This document shows positions 37,601 through 51,316 of a stretch of 60,959 bases of DNA, piece by piece. Position 1 is the first letter of the stretch, and the number at the start of each line of letters is the position of its first letter. The notes under the pieces are model-generated. The model did not search any database and was not told the DNA's origin. It saw only the letters and a program-made list of their open reading frames with translations. The position numbers were made by a program, and so were the translations under genes. Location: NCBI RefSeq assembly GCF_000003605.2, contig NW_003125886.1:1-60959 (forward strand), read 5' to 3'. The DNA is from Saccoglossus kowalevskii (taxonomy: Eukaryota; Hemichordata; Enteropneusta; Harrimaniidae).

Positions 37601-38809
37601 CAAAAGAAAGTTACAAATGTTCCAATGAATAGAAGACTAAATATACTAGGTAATATAAAATCATCAATTATTTTTTAAATGTACAACATCCAACATTGAC
37701 ATTGATTTCCAAACACTGATTGACTGTGACTGAATTTCTGACTGTGGAACTCTCAAAAGACGAATACAGTCTGTAAGTGTTTTAATAGTCGCTGGTTACT
37801 TGTCACTATTTCTGTCTTGTATTTCAAATTAGACGGAGAGTCTTAACAAAAGACTCAAATTGAGGGAAATCGGCGATTACCACGTTGGTTGTTGGTTGGT
37901 CGGAACGAATTGCCACTTGAAGAATTCAAGAACAATTTAGGGTTAGGTCACCGCGTACACACACGAAACATAATAGTAAACAATACTGAACACCTTAATT
38001 TCATTAAAACAACTCTGGGTATTTCTGGCTTGTACTCCCTCTGACGACTGTCATTGTATTCGTTGAATCCGCTATATGACTTGGGAAACGCATTAGAAAC
38101 TGTGTAAATGTTTGTGAAGATTAGATGGCGCACCCTGTCTCAGTGGTCCAACGTCACGTGACAATGATTGACAGCAGTTAATTATTCAAGCCCAGCGTCG
38201 CGTTTAACTGGTTTGTGTTTTTGACTTTCATTCATCAAAATCTCAACGCGTACACTATTTATTGTCATAAATATAGCATATAATCACTGCCGTGATATGA
38301 TATACATCCACTTTGGTACGACATAAACTTTACCGGAGCTTGGTTGAAGCTATTTACTACATCGAGACTTGTAAGGAAATAATCCCTATTGTTTAGAAAT
38401 GTATTATAGTATTTAGTATACCCAGATCTTTAATTTGACGATGCCATGTATTTAGTTAACATACTAATTAAATTGATCAAATAGCGAATAATTGTTTAGA
38501 AAAATATCTAATATTTTAGAATTTGTTTTGAAAAATACATTTAGTAAAGATACACATGGCATCGGATTATTTATGTGACTATACTTTATATGTTTCAGGA
38601 GTGTTTTGTATGACCCGAATGTGAATTGACGTGAATTTCTCTATTTAGAGAATTAATAATCCTAGATAGCATGTACATGATCGTACTCTCATCGTCATCA
38701 AATCATTATATCCATACAGTAACACCATCCTCACCATTAACGAGTATTGAATTCATTGCATTTTCTAGTTGCCAGGTTACTATGTCCTTAGATCAGTTAT
38801 TAAATTGAA
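34690..38809. repeat. Large-repeat array, unit 3 (module A deleted)
   Basis: G (34690-34870), P (35030-35300), Q (35400-35720), E (36110-36480), V (36500-36620), B/C (36950-37400), W (38040-38160), X (38230-38640). R, S, T and A are absent, so Q runs into E. This explains why the unit is only about 4.1 kb. Confidence 0.65.
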
Positions 38810-41800
38810 CTTTTCAAAGATAAGCTCAGTACACAGGATGTCAAACACGTCAAAAATGAGGAGTGACATATAAAGCTATAAATAAAAGTCTGGAGTAGAT
38901 CCTACGTACAACCATTGATTGAAATATGTTCATTCAGTTATACTAATATTCTGATATTGCTAAATACGTATGGGTGATTACGACTTGCATTGATGACGTA
39001 AACTGTATAGAAATGTATTAGTACGTGCACATTGGCGGTATTGAAGCTGGCGTATAAATACAATAACATTTATTATAATTTGTAGAAATGAGGGTGGGCT
39101 AATTGTCTACTACTATCGGCGATCTTCTACCTTGATAAAACAGTTCGAACCAGCCATTTGTTTCATGTATGTATAATTGGACAACTCATTGCTCCCGAAT
39201 CCATGCCAAATTAAAACGTGGGCAACCCATGAGTCAAAGCATATTTAAGCTGGTCTTTATTACTTGTATGTTGCAATATATACACCGTATCTGTGGTTTA
39301 ACTAGGCATGATTTATGTCAAATGTGTTTACTTGTGTTAACCAAACGAGATAACAGTTTAAATATTGAGGCAATTATTGATATCCAAATCAGCGAGAGCA
39401 TAAAACAATTCAACAAGAACTAATGGTAAATTAGAAAATTTTGAAAGACAATTATTAAAACTAACAGTCATGACTATTGTATATAGAAAATCGACAATGT
39501 ATTAACACTGTTTTTGTTAATACAAACTCTAAACAACACGACAAAATTTCAACAAATAATGTGTTATCAGTGGTGAATCAGAACATTGCCTCGATGCAAC
39601 GTTCACGTAAATATGTCAGTTCACTTCATGAATTTAGTACGAAGACACGGACCTCATCATTATAATTGCAAACTATGCCATATGAAAGATGTTCAATATC
39701 CAGCGTGGGATTACTATCGTTTCGGTCATTCGTTGAACGTTATTGTTTATGTAAATGTTGCTGCACTGCTGTTAGTAAATGTACAGCAATTGCTTTGAAA
39801 GTTATTGAACTTGTTTGCCACAATAAAGATTGTAATTTAAGGCAACTGATTGTTGACTCTTTAACGTAACTCACTGTAGCATACTAAACATATTTTTTGT
39901 TAAATCAAGCGTTTGATGGACAGATTCCATTGTATCATTTAATATATATAACTTGCCAGGCTACTGCGACTTTTGTAGGTTGATCACATGCCGTAAGTTG
40001 AGTAGGAAGAGGCTAGGTCAACATTTGATGACGTGGCATCGGACTTAGCAAGCACATTAATACTCTAACATAATTTATATTAACATCGTACCAAATTAGG
40101 GCACGGGGAATCCCCAGACGTGTTCTACTCTAAGTGGCCAATATTTATCAATTGCTTCTTGTTTGCGTACACTATCAGATTAGCCTAATCAGTCACCTCT
40201 TTCAGGTACCAGATGTGTTCTACTTCATTCCAATGTTCATTAAAAAATACGCCATATTATATTATATGCCAAACTAAATTTGAATGCAACTTTTCTTTTT
40301 TAATACTTTGTGACCCATTTGCGAGAATAGTCTTTGCACTTAACATCGGTGAAGCTGTAATGTATTTAATCCGTGTGACTCTTCTTTACACGTATTCGTT
40401 ATATCCAGGGAATAGGGGAATAGAAATAAAAAATGGCAAAGTATTCATAGAATAAAAAATAATTTATTCATACTGGTAATGCAACAATTAAATATAAAGT
40501 AAAATAAATAAAGAACAATATGTGAATAATGCAACAACAAAATAAAGTAACATTTTTTAAATCTACTGAATAAAATAGTCTATCACTAGTATTGTTATAA
40601 ATAATTGTTCCACGATGATTTAAAGTGAAGTAATATATGAGTAAACGTGACAACATAATTATAACTATAAAAAAATCATTAAAACGTGAGATTAACATTC
40701 AAGAATTGCGTTGTACATATATAACATGAAATCGGGAAAGTTTTATTTCAAGATTGTTTATAATAAACATGTGCATGGTGTACACGTTAATAATGTCATT
40801 GATTGGTTCACCTAGATTTGTCGTGGAAGAAATCACATGGCGTAGATGGTGTATGTTGATGGGTTAATGGTTATTCTTTTGACATCGGTCTTTGGCGGTT
40901 TTTGGTGATATTGCCAGTTTGTCCATTGGCTGTTTCCTTCAGTCCTCCAGTCGTTTCTGCCCTGGGTCGACTATCACCTTCTTTGAACCGTGGCTTTTTT
41001 TCTTATTAGATGTTGATGAGCCGCTCCACTGCATTTTTCAAATGTCTGTCAGGGTATCAGTTGCCTGTTCTCAGGTTGCCAGTTGTCTGGTATAAAGTTG
41101 GTAGTTCATACTTCTAAACATTTTGTTGTTAGTCTCATCTGTCCTATTTGGCATAAATCATTCGGTAAATGTGAATGACTATAGGTTAGTGACCATTCCC
41201 CGCTGTGCTTCCAGTCGTTCCTGCCCTGGGTCGACTGTCGCCTTTCTTTGAAGCATGGCTCCCTTTCTTCTGAGGTACCTTGGTGTGCAGTGGGTAGGAG
41301 AGGTAAGCGAATTCTAAACCAGACTGCATCGTTCTCGTGTCTTCGTTCTCAGCTAACAGTTGTATTTTCTTTTGGAGTATACCGTCCAGTGTTCGGCAGT
41401 GGAATGATCTCTAGTATGCCCGTCTCCTCTTTTATACATGTCTGTGATATCCCAGAGTTCACTGACGTTTGCGCAACATCACTGATATGGCAACTGGTCT
41501 GGTCTAGTTAATCTAACATGTACGAGTCAGGTGATATGTGATGAACTTTGAACTATTTGCATTCAATGGTGTCTGTCATTTTCAACTTAACTTTAGATTT
41601 GGATATGAATTGACGGTTAATATTATTTTGAGTTTTATTCTCATAGTAGAAATACATTTATGGGCGATAAAGAAAAACGTGTTCGTTTAGAATGACTGGC
41701 AACGCCATTTAATATTGTTAATATGCAGTTGGTATAATCAATTTTCACTAAAGGTTGAAGCCCCTGTATTTGTGGCTAAATACTTCAAAAGACGGATACA

Positions 41801-43539
41801 ATCGCTAAGAAACATGGTAAAATGTGTGAAATTGCTTCGAGAATTGAATGTAAATAAAGTGTATATGAGACAAGATATTAAAATTATTGGCTCAAACACA
41901 ATATATCGACAAAGATATTCCTGCATAAAGACGGACGCCTCTAAATGTACTCGTACATCACCGTGCGCATGCGTCAGAAATATATTTATGATTTATTGAA
42001 TGGTATATTTTGTCATATTTCACAGTGATGTATACTCTGTTACTCAGGAAAAAGTTTTCATCAAGTGTTGAATAGTGAAAATACATAGGTGGCGTTTATA
42101 ATACAAAAAAAAAACAATTATTTTTTTATTTTCCAGTTTTAAATTGCGAAATTCACGTGGCGTGACTTCCATTACGAGACAACAATCAAATTAAACATAG
42201 TTCAAGGGCGCACAAATCATGACGTGTCATGATCATTATCAGTTGTTTGATGCAAAATGTGTTTCCATGCTAGCGTCCTAAAGTTAATGAACAACCAGCT
42301 AGCCAGCTGCTTTGGATACCAACTGATGTATTTCTGTCACATGATTTGTGCACAGTATATTAATATTAATTTCTACACACATGCTCATTATACTGTATAA
42401 TATGTAAAACATTGGACGTCATACGATTATGTGGACTGGTGTACATGTTCAATATATTACTATATTTAAAGGGTTTTACATGGGGTAAAATGCTACAACG
42501 AGTATTAGTTGTATATTGTATTCATCATTTGGGGACGCATCATATCACTCGGTTGCAAGTAGTAAAATCACCAATTAAATGTGCAATATTCATCATTGAC
42601 ATTCTATACACTGATTGTTAATATTTGACCGTGGAACGTTCAATAATGCAGTCTGCAATTGTTTTAATATTCGCTGATTAGTTTTTATACAGATCTTCTA
42701 TATATAATAACAGTTGTGAGCTGCCTAGAAACCTTTAGTAGAAGTTTCGTGACGTAGGGTCGTACGTAATACTATTGTTAACTATATACCAAATTAGGAC
42801 ACTTGACACCCCATTTGTGTTAACAACTACGAAAGATCATCTTAATCGATTGTTTTGCTTAGCTTTACGTCTTTCTCTATGGTGAAGTTGGCACTCATAT
42901 AACAATTGTCGCCTGGGGTATTAAGTAAAGAAATGGGTAAACAAGTATATATACTTGGATGCTACATGACAAAACACGCATATTTCGAGAAAGATAAAAG
43001 CTGCAGGAAACTGTTGTAGTATAATATATAAGGATACATAAAATAATTAACAGAATCTTTGCTTACTAGTAATTATTGGATACTGTGTTCCATATTGTCC
43101 ACGTCTTTCTTCTGTGGTAAGAGCAATATGTTAATTATAAACCAGACAGCATGGTAGATGTCTTTTATCAGCTGTGTCTTCTCCTTAACTCTACCGTTTA
43201 ATGATCGGCAGTGGATGCAATGTGATTCCCTTTCTTTGAATTCGGTGGTGGTTACTGCAATTATATCAGCATTATGATGAAAACAACAATAACATGAAAC
43301 AACAATTGCGCGTTCTTGACACATTCAGAGTAAAATACAATGGATGCTGGAACTAACATTTTACCATTTGAGATGCTTCGAGCAGCATCCGTATTTTAAG
43401 TTCGTTTTCAAATCGTATATCTTTGCGGAGATTTTGATATATATGACGTCATCTAAATAAACGTATTTTTCAATGTGAAGAAATCAGTGAGTCACTAAAT
43501 GGAAAGACGGTCACCTGGGACGTCAACTAAAATGGAAAG
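38810..43539. repeat. Large-repeat array, unit 4
   Basis: G (38810-38980), P (39180-39440), Q (39840-40200), partial R (40210-40430), S (40430-40790), T with A1 (40790-41110), A2 (41189-41370), E (41530-41720), B/C (42120-42500), D (42740-42940), U (42990-43300). No supported gene. Confidence 0.65.
41189..41370. repeat. Module A2, copy 3
   Basis: Carries ATGGCTCCCTTTCTTCTGAG on the plus strand, followed by GAGAGGTAAGC. A 1-bp loss lies at CATCGTTCTCGTG. The ~35-codon minus-strand stretch remains open. Confidence 0.7.
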
Positions 43540-46499
43540 TCAAACAATAAAAACAAAAGAAATGTGAGTGACTGTGATATGTAAAGCTACTTATATATAC
43601 AATGAAACGAACGTTATCATAATGATTTCAAAAATACTTACTGGCAAAATATGCTTCTTTATGTTAAATATTCAAAGTTGTTTTTAAGGCAACTTATTGT
43701 TGAACATATAACGCAACTTCCGATAGTATACTGGCCATACTTTCTAAAACGTCAAACGTGCGATAGACGTGTGTGTTTGTATCAGTTAATAGTTATAATT
43801 CTTTAGGCTTCCGCGTCTTGTGTAGGTTTATCAAACCCCGTAAGCAGGAAAAGTGTTTTCCTGCTCGACTTCCTTTTCTTTTTTGAACCATAACTCTCTT
43901 TGTTCTGAGGTACCTTGGTGTCCAGTACGTAGGAACATTATGCGAATTCTAAACCAGACTGTAATATATTTGGCAGTACATGTTGGTTGTTGATGAGCCT
44001 CTCCATTGTTGTTTCTATTGACATCATTTGTCACTGCCAGTCATGCCAGGTTGCCGACTGTACAAGATCCTTCAATGTCTGTCAAACTTCAGTACCTGTC
44101 AGGTTATCAGTTGAAGGCTAAACAAATATTCGATTACTTCTTCATATGTTGCATGCTGTTTCATGAACAGTTGTTAATTCATACATCTTTTCCCCGTTAG
44201 TCTAACCTGTCTTCCTGTTAATTTCTGGTCTCGTCTATTTAATTTAACATCAGGTTATTCGGGTGATAGATAAACTTTTAATTATTTGCTTTCATATTAG
44301 AAAATTAATGGTGTCATCTATTAGCTTCAATGAAATAATACCAACCATCAATGTAAGAACTTAACTTTAGACTTGGGTTTAAATTGCCAGTAATATTACA
44401 TATACACTTGAAGGTGATAGGTAAATGTGGATGTGTTATGCGGACAATAAGTGTTGTTTATTTGATGATCACTTCCATTTCCACATTGATTTTGGGTTAA
44501 TTAACACAAACAACAGTAAATCCATGAGAGGTGTGGTCACTCAAATGTGTGAAACAAATATTTTGAGCAGAATTGGAAATTAGATATGCATGAATTTAAA
44601 TATTAAAAAATGTTTAATATTATCTCAAACACTTATAAATAAAGATATGTTTGCACGGGGACCTGTGAGTGTGCTAACAAATCAGTGAATGCACATGAAC
44701 TGAATGTTAATATTAAAATTATAAAAAAACACCTGGTGTGATTTCCATTACGAGATAACAGTCACCAAAAACAGCTGTTCAGATGTGTATTATCCTGCAG
44801 CTCAACGAGTCACAGTTATTTATACTAAATTAATTCAAGAGTATGGAAATCCCTGACGTGTCATGATCGTTATCAGTTGATTGTTGCAAAATGCCTTTTT
44901 ATACTAGAGTCGTTAAGTTAATGTATGTCTAAACTGGCCAGCTGTTTCGGCAACCAACTGATGTATTTCTGTCTTAGAAAGATATAATGTAATTACACAC
45001 CCATATGCACAATAGGAACTGATGATTTGAGGATGTAGATCCAAAGCTCATAACACATGGACTGGTGCAGATATTCAATTTTTTATATTTACAGGATGTG
45101 GTTGTTGGCATGTGGTACTGAACATTTCAAACCCCTTGCCAATTCAAATACATTGAGAAAAACTTCTTTTAACAAAATAATTGCCTTATCTTGTGAGCAG
45201 AGTTAGACAGAATGAGGGAGAATATACTGATATCAAAACAGGATAAATAAAGCTAGGAATGAATTCGTCGCCGGGATTTTATACACAGTAGGCTGAACGT
45301 ATCTGTGATATAAAATCACCAATTATGTTTTAATGTATAACATTTAGCATTGATTTCTAGATACTGATTGTTGATTTCTGACTATGACAGATTCAACAGT
45401 ACAGTCTGCATGTTTGTTGAAATAGTATCTTGTCAGTTAGTAGTTAAAAGTTATGAATCCATGTTACATTCTAACAGTTGCCGGCCAACCTTAGATGTGT
45501 ATGGTGACGCATGGTCGTACGTAATTATATTTTTAACCTTATACCAAATTTAGACACTGGAAACCCCATTCATGTTATACAAATACGAAAGGTCATATTT
45601 ATCAGTTGTTTGTTTAGCTTTTACGTCCTGTTTCATAGCGACTATGTTACACTTGTTCCCAATCAACTGAGATAGTACATATTAGTCACTGTACATAGCC
45701 TTTATTTTTTAAACAATAGTTTCAAGTGATGAAATCATGTATTTATTTAGATTTCGGGTCTTAATAAAATACTGAAATTTCAGAATTTGATAATCATGTG
45801 CCAGGGAAATAAAAAGAAAGGCTTTAGTTAAGGTTAAAATAGTAAAAACATACAAAGTAATTCAACAATTTATTAAATAATGTGAAGTAACAAACATTTT
45901 ACCATTTGAGATGCACTGAGCAGCAGCATGAATTTCAACATGCCGTATTTTAAGTTCGTTTTCAAATCATATATCTTTGCGGAGATTTGCAGAGTAAATG
46001 TTGAAAATAATGCAGAAACTCCAATAAACAAAATCGTTGCTTACTAATAATTACTTTTCCATATTTTTAATTTCAACCATTAAATCACCGAGTTTTAAAC
46101 TATGGGCATATAGTATTTATAAATATCAACTAATCACTGTCATTTGTGAATAAAGGGCATGGAATATGTGTTGATTTTTACAGTAAAAATCTACAGGTTG
46201 TGCATATCAGTTCATGTTTAGAGTTCGTTTAATGTCACTGATTGTTTTTGACCAACTCCATCAAGCTGTCTGTTTTCTGCTGACAGCTATTATAACAATG
46301 CTCACTATGTCTGATGTCTGCAATCCAACATCCTACAAACTTGAATGTCTGTCAGGTCATCATATTGTCAGTTGTCGAGTAAACAATTGTCTGGTTACCT
46401 ATTGTCAGGCGGCCATCTGTCTGGCAAACAGTTGTTAGTTCACAAGTCTAAACATTTTGCTGATAGTCTAGTACAACACAAATCATGTGTTAGTCGTAC
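43540..46499. repeat. Large-repeat array, unit 5 (rearranged, short)
   Basis: Weak G remnant (43540-43580), partial Q (43680-43830), truncated A2 (43861-43962) placed before T (43970-44210), E (44220-44470), V, B/C (44710-45010), D (45500-45680), U (45700-46080), a second T (46230-46500). The order A then T is reversed relative to other units, indicating internal deletion or rearrangement. Confidence 0.6.
43861..43962. repeat. Module A2, copy 4 (truncated, most diverged)
   Basis: TTTGAACCATAACTCTCTTT then TTCTGAGGTACCTTGGTG and CGAATTCTAAACCAGACTG. The splice-donor-like site is lost; the minus-strand frame is still open (VWFRIRIMFLRTGHQGTSEQ). Confidence 0.6.
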
Positions 46500-48074
46500 T
46501 TCTATGAGGATGAGTTAGTGACCATTTTCTGTGTGGGGGTTGTATATCACAACCTGCAAATAACAGAAGCTCTCTGGGTTGAAGGTAATTCATTGTTTTG
46601 CAAATGTTTATCATATCATGGAACACAGTGAACGTGAATAAGGTTATATTAAGCGGTGAGTTAAAGAGTTTCAAATAAGGCCGTCACATGGTTACCGGTG
46701 CAGTTGTGTCCTGTCCGTACATTCATGTACACAACATTCGTCAGGCCACACTTCATCCCTTAGCTGTCAGTAGACCAATTTTTGTATGAACTTTTGAGTC
46801 AAAAGCATTCACCAGCTGTGATTCCCGTGTGTCATATTGATTTGATTTTCGTGTGTCACAATTACAAAACAGGCATGAGGTCTAGATACGTGTTTTTGTA
46901 CTTTTTCAATTTGCTGAGTTGCTACATCTTGAATCCCAAATAATTCATAAATGTGTCAAACCAAGAAAGTCTAGAATGTTCGCGTGATATAAATTACCAA
47001 TATTTTTCTTTCTAACTTGCTAATACATGGCATTGACATTGTATTTGATGATTGTTGACTTTCTAACTATAACATATTTAATAGTAGAGTATGCATGCAT
47101 TTTGTGATAATTCAAAGAGTTACTTATCATATCTAAACAGAAACATCACATTATTTTAAACTTAATAATTTCTTTGATTAGCGTTCATGTTTTTATATAG
47201 GCCAAAGTTTCTAATGGTCAACCCCCCTAAATAAATACAGAAATACATGGAGAACTTTGAACAGTTGAACAAAATATTTGATTGTTGACAAATGTTTTTT
47301 CTATGTTTTACATGAAACAAATCAATCGAGTGAAGTTATCAGTGATTGACTTTGAACATATAGAATTTTTTTATTATCAAAGAATAATGGAAACGTGAGA
47401 TTAACACTCATGAAATGTATTGTACACAATAAGTAGAAAAGGTAAAAGGTTTTCTGATGTCAATGATTTTATCCAGATTTGTCAAGGAATATATAACATG
47501 CAGTGCATGTTGATGGATCACTGGTCATTCAGTTGGTGTCAGTTGTTGACATTGCTCCACCATCCAGCATCAATCAAATATATTGGGTAATACACCTCAA
47601 CATTTGCTTGTTTGTTTGTTTTCTCCCTTCCCCCGTTTTTCAGCATAAGTTGTTGTTTACTGTCATGCTTCCTGTTGCTTCTGCCCTGGGTCGAGTGTCA
47701 TCTTTTTTGAACCATGGCTCCCTTTTTTCATGGGTACCTTGATGTGCAGTAGACCAGACTGCGTCTTGGTGAGTGTTCTCGTTCTCAGCTGACAGTTGAA
47801 TCGTGGACTATAACGTTCAGCAGCACATATTGGTTGTGGACGAGCCTCTCTGCTTTTGTTTATAGTGACATCAGCTGTTTACACTGCTTATCGTATCAGG
47901 CTGTCAACCATGCAGCGTCCGTCAGACATCAATGTCTGACAGGTTAGCAGTTGTCAGTTGTCGGCTAAACAGTTATCCAGTTACCCGGTCTCAGATTGTC
48001 AGTTGTTAATTCATACATCTGAACATGTTTATGTTAGAATTAGTCGGTAATCATGAACGCGTAGGTATACATTA

Positions 48075-48256
48075 GTGACCATTTCCTGCCGTACTTCCAG
48101 TCGTTCCTGCCCTGTGTCGGCTGTCGCCTTTTTTGAACCATGTCCCCCTTTCTTCTGAGGTGCCTTGGTGTGCAGTGGGTAAGAGAGGTAAGCAAATTCT
48201 AAACCAGACTGCATCGTTGTAAGTGTCTTCGTTCTCAGCTGACAGTTGTATTCTCT
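48075..48256. repeat. Module A2, copy 5
   Basis: CCATGTCCCCCTTTCTTCTG then GAGAGGTAAGCAAATTCTAA. A 1-bp loss in CGCCTTTTTTGAACC shifts the downstream minus frame, after the conserved stretch. Confidence 0.7.
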
Positions 48257-51080
48257 TTTGTAGTATGTCGTCTACTGACAGTGGAATGATTACTGGTGTG
48301 CAAGTTACCTCTTTTATACGTGTCTCCCGGAGTTCCATTGTACTGACGTGTGCGCAACATTGCTGATGGCAACCGGTCTGATTTAGTAAATTTAAATTGG
48401 ACGAGTCAGGTGATATATGATGAACTTTGAATTATTTGCATTTGTACTACATATTCAATAGTATTATTTATTAGCTTCAACACGGTTATTGAATTTAGAC
48501 CTTGTAATACATTAAGGGTTATATTTGAGTTATACTAGAGTATACGAATATAACATGTACAATTAAAGGGAATACTTGTGGACGTACCATATGCACAGAA
48601 AATTAGGCAGACTTGTTTGTTTGAAAAGACACTGTTTGCTTGGTTCAATCAATATGTTTTATTTGAGCAGTAAATATTAGGATACTTTGGTGATGATGTG
48701 TGCACGTAGCCAAAAAAGTCGTGAACAACGTCATTCCACATGTTACAGCGCAGTCAGTAAAAATCAACTTCACATCAAAGACAAAGCCCCCCCCCCGCCT
48801 TATGCACTGATCGTTGTTTAATTAACACAAAGCTCGTGCAACGAAAGGTCTGGTCAATCAAATTCATTGAATTATTACCTCTGGTGATATCATTACAGAT
48901 GCTGCATCCCGTGGTGACATGCACGTGTAGTGAATATGCCACTGAACCACTCTCACGCGTATAGCTTAAATTTCAATGTGAAGTATATAATAAATATGAC
49001 TATTACCCTATTTTCCGGTTTTGAATCATAAAATCCACAAGGTGTGACTTACATTACATTTTTTTGGCGACAACCACCTGACTGAAACAGCTGATGGTGT
49101 AACACCCTGAATCGCAGAGTTCACAGCTAAATTACCTGAGATGATGTAGAAACCCCCAGATGTCATAATCCTTATCAGTTGTGTTGGAAATGCGTGTGAA
49201 TACGCCCTTAAGGAAAATAATAACTTAAATAGTAAGCTGACTTGGATACAAACTTATTTGTTAACTGTTTTAGTAAATCTGTGATTATATCCGTGGTGTG
49301 AAGTAGATTACATGTTAGCATTGCCAAGGAGCTTCTCGCTTGAGTTCATTAATCTCCATAAATACTCATCATATTTCGTAATGCTGTGTACATGTTGCAA
49401 TAACACAGGTTATATAAACTGATCTACACATATGGTTGTTACATGACTATCAACACTACTACCATTGATTATTCATTTTACCCTACATCAGAGAACGCAT
49501 TACATTACTGAGTTGTCAGCTAACTGGGTGTAATCGTTGTTGAACTCATAACCATTAATTATAACAAAATACACTGTGCGCATGAAGTCTAATGTGTTTA
49601 CTCCATTCTGTGATTAATTATATAAATATATAATATTAAACATGACAGGTGAATAGGGCAGAGCTGTTTATTTGATGGGGTACTGTCTGCTCGGTACAAT
49701 CAAGGACTGTTATTTGATTGGGGTAGATAAGAAAACAGTTGGGCATAATTGTTTTTCAAGTATACACGGGTGCCCTGCTTCGGGGGTTGCAATTGTGACA
49801 ATGTAATGCACATGATGTCAAAAAAGTTGCCGGGGTCTTTCATGTACTTGTTTCTATACATTTATATTCAGCAAACGAATAGTTTCATTACGATGGACGC
49901 TACGAAATTATTACCTGTAGTTATATAATCGATATATAATGGGAAGGGGTGATGCACTTATTGTCAACAACTTGTAATACTACCAGTCGCCAGAATTAAA
50001 ATTCGCTACACAAATCATGATAACCATACATAAAACGGAGGCTTTTAAATACAATCCAGCGATTACATTCAATTTTGCAATTGTTTCATTTTCTTTTTGA
50101 GTTTTAAATTGCGAAATCCACAGGGCCTGACTATATTTAATTAAAGAGTCATATCAATTCATATCTAATTGCTTAAAAGGACATGGAACAGCCCACATAT
50201 GTCATGATCTTATCAGTTATTTGTTACAAATTGTGCTTTGCATGCGTGGTTCTTGAGTTAATAAATCAACTGGTCTTTTGATTTGAATACCAGCTGATGT
50301 GTTTCAGTCTAAGGAATATAGAATGCAAGCGTTTCTACAATACAAACAGCCACACAAATATTCGCGGGGGTCTTGGTTCTATGCAGAAATAGAAAATTGG
50401 GAGGAATTAATTATACATTATGTTGTGTGAGTTACAATACTGTGGACGTTTTAAATATTTATTGAGCTGTGTTGAAGAAGTTTTAAATTTCTTGCCACTT
50501 AGTGTTTATTACTGTAAATATATTATGCCTTCCATCATCCGCGGCGGTCGCATTACATCACTACACTGTTAGTGAACTGGGGTTTTTATAGCCTGACACT
50601 GACAACTACAATAATATTGATGTTAGTTCGTGCATCACAAAAACAGACTGCTTCTGAAGTCTAAAAACGTTTCATTTCCACCTAAATAAAGGTATCATGA
50701 CCAGGATTATTATGGCCAGGTATTCGAAAAGATGGCATGCAATGGAAAAGTGTATATTCTTAATGTAAAATAACTATTTCATTCAAAATATGCATAGTAT
50801 TCAGCGTTGTCATGTATTTGTATTATCCGCGTCAGAATTCATGTCACTGTGGGTGTTACAGTGGCTAAACAACAAAAAGTGCTTTGCCTATTGCTACGCT
50901 TCAAATAATGAAATTACATAATTTAACGCTTTATCTATCTAAACATTTTGGTCAATGTTGGGTTTGTGTGAAGACATAAGGTAGTACAGCGCATGCACAC
51001 TGATGATCAAACATCTGTTTTAACCTTATATCAAATTGGGAAACGTAAATCCACACTTTCATTAGCCAGTATTTTTTCCT

Positions 51081-51316
51081 GACAACTGTTTATCATTGTG
51101 ACCAATTATTGGAGGACATATCCTTACAAAAACGCGTGTAACGTTTTAGGAGATGGTCGTTCGGACAACTGTTCATTATTGTGACCAGTTATCGGAGGAC
51201 ACATCCTTACAAAAACCCATGTAACGTTTTAGATGGTCGTTCGGACAAATGTTTATCATTGTGACCAGTTATCGGAGGACATATCCTTAAAAAAACATGT
51301 AACGTTTCAGGAGATG
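51081..51316. repeat. Three-copy tandem repeat of about 80 bp
   Basis: Units at 51081-51163, 51164-51243 and 51244-51316. Each reads GACAA(C/A)TGTTTATCATTG, GACCAGTTATCGGAGGACA, TATCCTTACAAAAAC, GTAACGTTTTAG, GATGGTCGTTCG. The copies are much closer to each other than the large units are, so this is a recent local expansion. Confidence 0.85.

Noticed and set aside
28866-39423. Two similar plus-strand ORFs in module P (28866-29117 and 39169-39423) sharing HDLCQMCLLV and KRDNSLNIEAIID
   Set aside because: Most nucleotide differences between them change the amino acid, and the third P copy near 35150 has a stop in the same frame. The ORFs are best explained as two neutral copies of a repeat.
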